This document shows, one piece after another, positions 48,900 through 50,704 of a stretch of DNA of 50,704 nucleotides (its first letter is position 1; every line of letters starts with the position of its first letter). The position numbers were made by a program, and so were the translations under genes. The notes below the pieces were generated by a model, which searched no databases, was not told where the DNA came from, and saw nothing but the letters and a program-made list of their open reading frames with translations. This stretch comes from ZC4RG35 sp040878345 (GTDB lineage Bacteria; Actinomycetota; Acidimicrobiia; Spongiisociales; ZC4RG35), in contig JBBDML010000035.1 of assembly GCA_040878345.1 (NCBI GenBank), positions 1 to 50,704 of the forward strand. The letters run 5' to 3'.

Positions 48900-49790
48900 T
48901 CAGCCCTCCTCGAGCTCCTCGATGGTCTTGGGCCAGTCGTCCTTGAGAAGTCGGGATAGGGAACGGTCGGCGAGCAGCTTCCCACCGGTCTGGCACACCG
49001 CGCAGTAGTTGGTCTCATTGGAGGCATACACAATGCGTTGGACCGTGGCACCGCACCGGGGGCAGGGCAGCCCGTATCGGCCGTGGACCGCCATCTCATC
49101 CCTGAAGGCGGTCACCTTCGCCGGCCAACCCTCCCCGACCTCGGCGCGAAGCGTCTCGGTCCACTCCTCCAGGGTTGAGACAACCGCATCTCGCAGACGG
49201 GCGAGCTCCTCATCTCCGAGCTGACCGCTCCTCTTCACAGGTGACAACCGGGCTCGCCACAGGATCTCGTCGGAGTAGGCATTCCCGATCCCGGAGAAGA
49301 TCCGGGGGTCGGTGAGAGCCCGTTTGAGGGTCCTGTTCTCCGACTTGAGCGCCTGTTCGAACTCTTCTATGCCGGCCTCCAGCGGTTCGACGCCACCCCG
49401 ATCCAGCGCTTCGACCCCTTCCCAGCCCCGGAAGAGCCAGATGCCGGCACGGCGGTGCGTCCCCTGCTCGGTGAGGAGCAGGCTGCCATTGTCGAAGTAG
49501 ATGGCCGCCAGACCGATCTTCTTAGGCACCGGTTTTCCAGGCTCCTCCCATCGCAGCCGGCCCGCCACCATCAGATGAAGGACGACGTGGAGGTCATCGG
49601 GGAAGGTCATCACGATTCGCTTGCCCACCCTCCTCAGACCGGTCAGCAGCCCTCCCACCGGGGCGTCGTAGCGGGGTTCGAAGGTGCGAAGCACCGAAGG
49701 CGATGCGATCCGAACCGCGGTGACGGCATGGTCGAGCGCATGGCGCTCGAGGGCCTCGATGTAGACAGTTATGTCGGGGAGCTCGGGCAA
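48900..49790 (-). CDS. Fpg/Nei-family DNA glycosylase (296 aa)
   Basis: A bifunctional base-excision glycosylase/lyase-type protein. The start is TTG 49790: after Met removal the chain begins PELPDITVYIEAL, giving the catalytic N-terminal Pro and Glu of the family; the frame is open upstream to 49907 but would bury them. H2TH-region LKRALTDPRIFSGIGNAYSDEI and a C-terminal zinc finger (CPRC-N16-CAVC) are intact. The finger tip reads YASNETNY where Fpg and Nei usually carry an Arg (GRxT), so lesion choice may differ. Weak AGGAA precedes the TTG. It follows the PH-like membrane gene by 13 nt. Confidence 0.88.
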   Translation of the reverse strand: MPELPDITVYIEALERHALDHAVTAVRIASPSVLRTFEPRYDAPVGGLLTGLRRVGKRIVMTFPDDLHVVLHLMVAGRLRWEEPGKPVPKKIGLAAIYFDNGSLLLTEQGTHRRAGIWLFRGWEGVEALDRGGVEPLEAGIEEFEQALKSENRTLKRALTDPRIFSGIGNAYSDEILWRARLSPVKRSGQLGDEELARLRDAVVSTLEEWTETLRAEVGEGWPAKVTAFRDEMAVHGRYGLPCPRCGATVQRIVYASNETNYCAVCQTGGKLLADRSLSRLLKDDWPKTIEELEEG

Positions 49791-49803
49791 GTTCCTGTCG
49801 GGA

Positions 49804-50511
49804 TCAGTCGTCGCCGCCCGGCTCGCCACCGACGAGCACGGCGATGCCGACCACCATCCCGCCGGCGACGAAGCCGTAGGCGGTGAGAGCCGCCACCTCG
49901 GGCACACCCCTGTTGACCAAGAGCCCGAAGAACAAGACCACCAGGGCCGTCACCAACAACGCCACTGCCCGCGCCCAACGTCGGCCGATGGAAATGAAGT
50001 AGGCCATCCCGACCATCAACATCCCGCCGAGGAGGAAGGCCAGCCAGAACGGCAGACGGCCAAGGGCCTGGCTGCCTGCGTCGAACTCCTCGGTGAAGGG
50101 GCTGGTGTTGATCAGGATGGCCCCCAGCATCACCAGCGCACCGGCGATGGCGACGCCGATGGCGCTCAGACTCGATCTGGGGGCCGGAACCGGACTTTCG
50201 TGGGGCAGAGGCCGCTCTGGGTTGTGACGTGCCGCCAGTTTGCGGGCCATCCTCGGTGAGGCGGCGGCCACCCCCAGCTCCTCGGCGATCCCGACGTCGT
50301 CGTCGGCCTTGAGCAGGAACTCCTCGCCCTCGGCCCGTATGGCGAAGCCCTCATCGAGGACATTGAGGCCGATGTCATGAATAGACCAATCCCCCACAAC
50401 CCCGGTACTCGATTCGATGCGGAGGCGGCCAGAGTCGGCCATGACCGTCACATGCACGCCGGGGCCGGTCTCACCCTTCATGACGACAATGCCGCTCGTC
50501 TCGACGGCCAT
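49804..50511 (-). CDS. PH-like domain protein with four membrane helices (235 aa)
   Basis: The N-terminal 85 residues form a beta-rich domain (HVTVMADSGRLRIESS, GDWSIHDIGLNVLDEGFAIRAEGEEFLLKADDD) similar in pattern to the small protein at 38374-38682. A Pro-rich linker leads to four helices (about 121-143, 155-178, 184-205 and 210-231), ending GGEPGGDD. I do not recognise a named family; a membrane-tethered ligand-binding module is one reading. The ATG at 50511 is followed by the strong conserved start. It is upstream of the Fpg-like gene on the same strand. Confidence 0.65.
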   Translation of the reverse strand: MAVETSGIVVMKGETGPGVHVTVMADSGRLRIESSTGVVGDWSIHDIGLNVLDEGFAIRAEGEEFLLKADDDVGIAEELGVAAASPRMARKLAARHNPERPLPHESPVPAPRSSLSAIGVAIAGALVMLGAILINTSPFTEEFDAGSQALGRLPFWLAFLLGGMLMVGMAYFISIGRRWARAVALLVTALVVLFFGLLVNRGVPEVAALTAYGFVAGGMVVGIAVLVGGEPGGDD

Positions 50512-50533
50512 CCCGTGATGTTAAGGGCCGAGA

Positions 50534-50562
50534 GCAGGGAAACGGTGCAACCGTCTCCCTGC
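50534..50562 (-). terminator. hairpin terminator after the right-edge gene
   Basis: GCAGGGAAACGGT (50534-50546) and ACCGTCTCCCTGC (50550-50562) form a 13-bp stem around a 3-nt loop. The single mismatch becomes a G-U pair in the minus-strand RNA. It begins 3 nt after the stop at 50566, with only a weak T-tract beyond. Confidence 0.7.
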
Positions 50563-50565
50563 CCC

Positions 50566-50704
50566 TCAGTCGCTCATCTTGTCGAACGCCTCGTCGAAGC
50601 TCTGGGCAGCACGTCGCCGATTCCCGGATTCGGCCTGGTTGCCGAGGTCCGCCTGGTTGCCCGGGTCGGCCTGGTTGCCACCTCGGTCGTCGCGGCCGCG
50701 GCGG
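50566..50704 (-). CDS. C-terminal part of a GNQAD-repeat protein (partial)
   Basis: The frame entering from the right edge reads GRDDRG, then GNQADP, GNQADL, GNQAES, and ends RRRAAQSFDEAFDKMSD before TGA (50568-50566). The repeats suggest a hydrophilic linker or tail followed by a short charged helix. The rest of the gene is outside the window, so no function can be given. A hairpin terminator follows at once, supporting this as the true end of a gene. Confidence 0.6.
   Translation of the reverse strand, partial: RRGRDDRGGNQADPGNQADLGNQAESGNRRRAAQSFDEAFDKMSD
50626..50679 (-). repeat. three tandem 18-bp in-frame repeats
   Basis: Units at 50626-50643, 50644-50661 and 50662-50679 each end CTGGTTGCC on the plus strand and encode GNQA plus two variable residues. 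More copies may lie beyond the window edge. Confidence 0.8.

Overview
This is a GC-rich, densely coded stretch of bacterial chromosome, most likely from a free-living actinobacterium. An uncultured Acidimicrobiia-like lineage is my best guess. The supports are: two actinobacterial-type LexA boxes (TCGAAC-N4-GTTCGA); a mycobacterial-style DnaE2/ImuA'/ImuB mutasome; an Rv0121-like F420/PPOX protein; frequent GTG/TTG starts; and several genes with a TANNNT hexamer 6-9 nt before the start codon and no Shine-Dalgarno site, as in leaderless actinobacterial mRNAs. No rRNA, tRNA, CRISPR array, phage module, transposase or plasmid gene was seen. It reads as core chromosome rather than a mobile island.

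Layout. 1-4.7 kb: ABC exporter and lipoprotein (minus), then a fused type II dehydroquinase/alpha-beta hydrolase and a lysozyme-like secreted protein (plus). 4.7-8.1 kb: dnaE2 with a perfect SOS box, divergent from dodecin. 8.3-10.5 kb: DUF2461, GlsB-like and metallo-beta-lactamase-fold genes. 10.6-14.7 kb: a small membrane protein, a kinase-like/methyltransferase fusion and a convergent membrane alkaline-phosphatase-superfamily protein. 14.8-22.6 kb: a MoxR operon (Gln/Gly-rich membrane protein, MoxR ATPase, DUF58 protein, and a 1452-residue protein with three VWA domains). 22.5-29.2 kb: ccmF, a salicylyl-CoA 5-hydroxylase-type fusion and valS (all minus). 29.4-34.1 kb: a DHFR-like protein, a heterodimeric ABC exporter pair and a small CC-motif protein. 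34.1-34.9 kb: an intergenic area with three copies of a palindromic element around an EF-Tu-domain-2-like gene. 34.9-38.3 kb: icmF. 38.4-41.2 kb: small PH-like protein, SGNH hydrolase, PPOX protein, MTHF synthetase, acyltransferase. 41.1-44.3 kb: azlCD downstream of an SOS-boxed imuA'-imuB operon, divergent from rarA. 45.9-48.9 kb: response regulator, HEAT-repeat membrane protein and family-2 glycosyltransferase. 48.9-50.7 kb: Fpg/Nei-like glycosylase, a PH-like/4-TM protein and the end of a repeat-containing protein.

The clearest functional theme is DNA damage tolerance. The complete mutasome (dnaE2, imuA', imuB) sits at two sites about 34 kb apart, and both promoters have the same LexA box/-10 arrangement. 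rarA and an Fpg-like glycosylase lie nearby. The second theme is the cell envelope: the MoxR/VWA operon, the methyltransferase/phosphatase cluster, the HEAT/glycosyltransferase pair, the lysozyme-like protein, the ABC exporters and the acyltransferase. The best candidates for under-described biology are the kinase-like/methyltransferase/phosphatase cluster, the AroQ-hydrolase fusion, the triple-VWA fusion, the palindromic repeat family and the regulator-HEAT-glycosyltransferase cassette.
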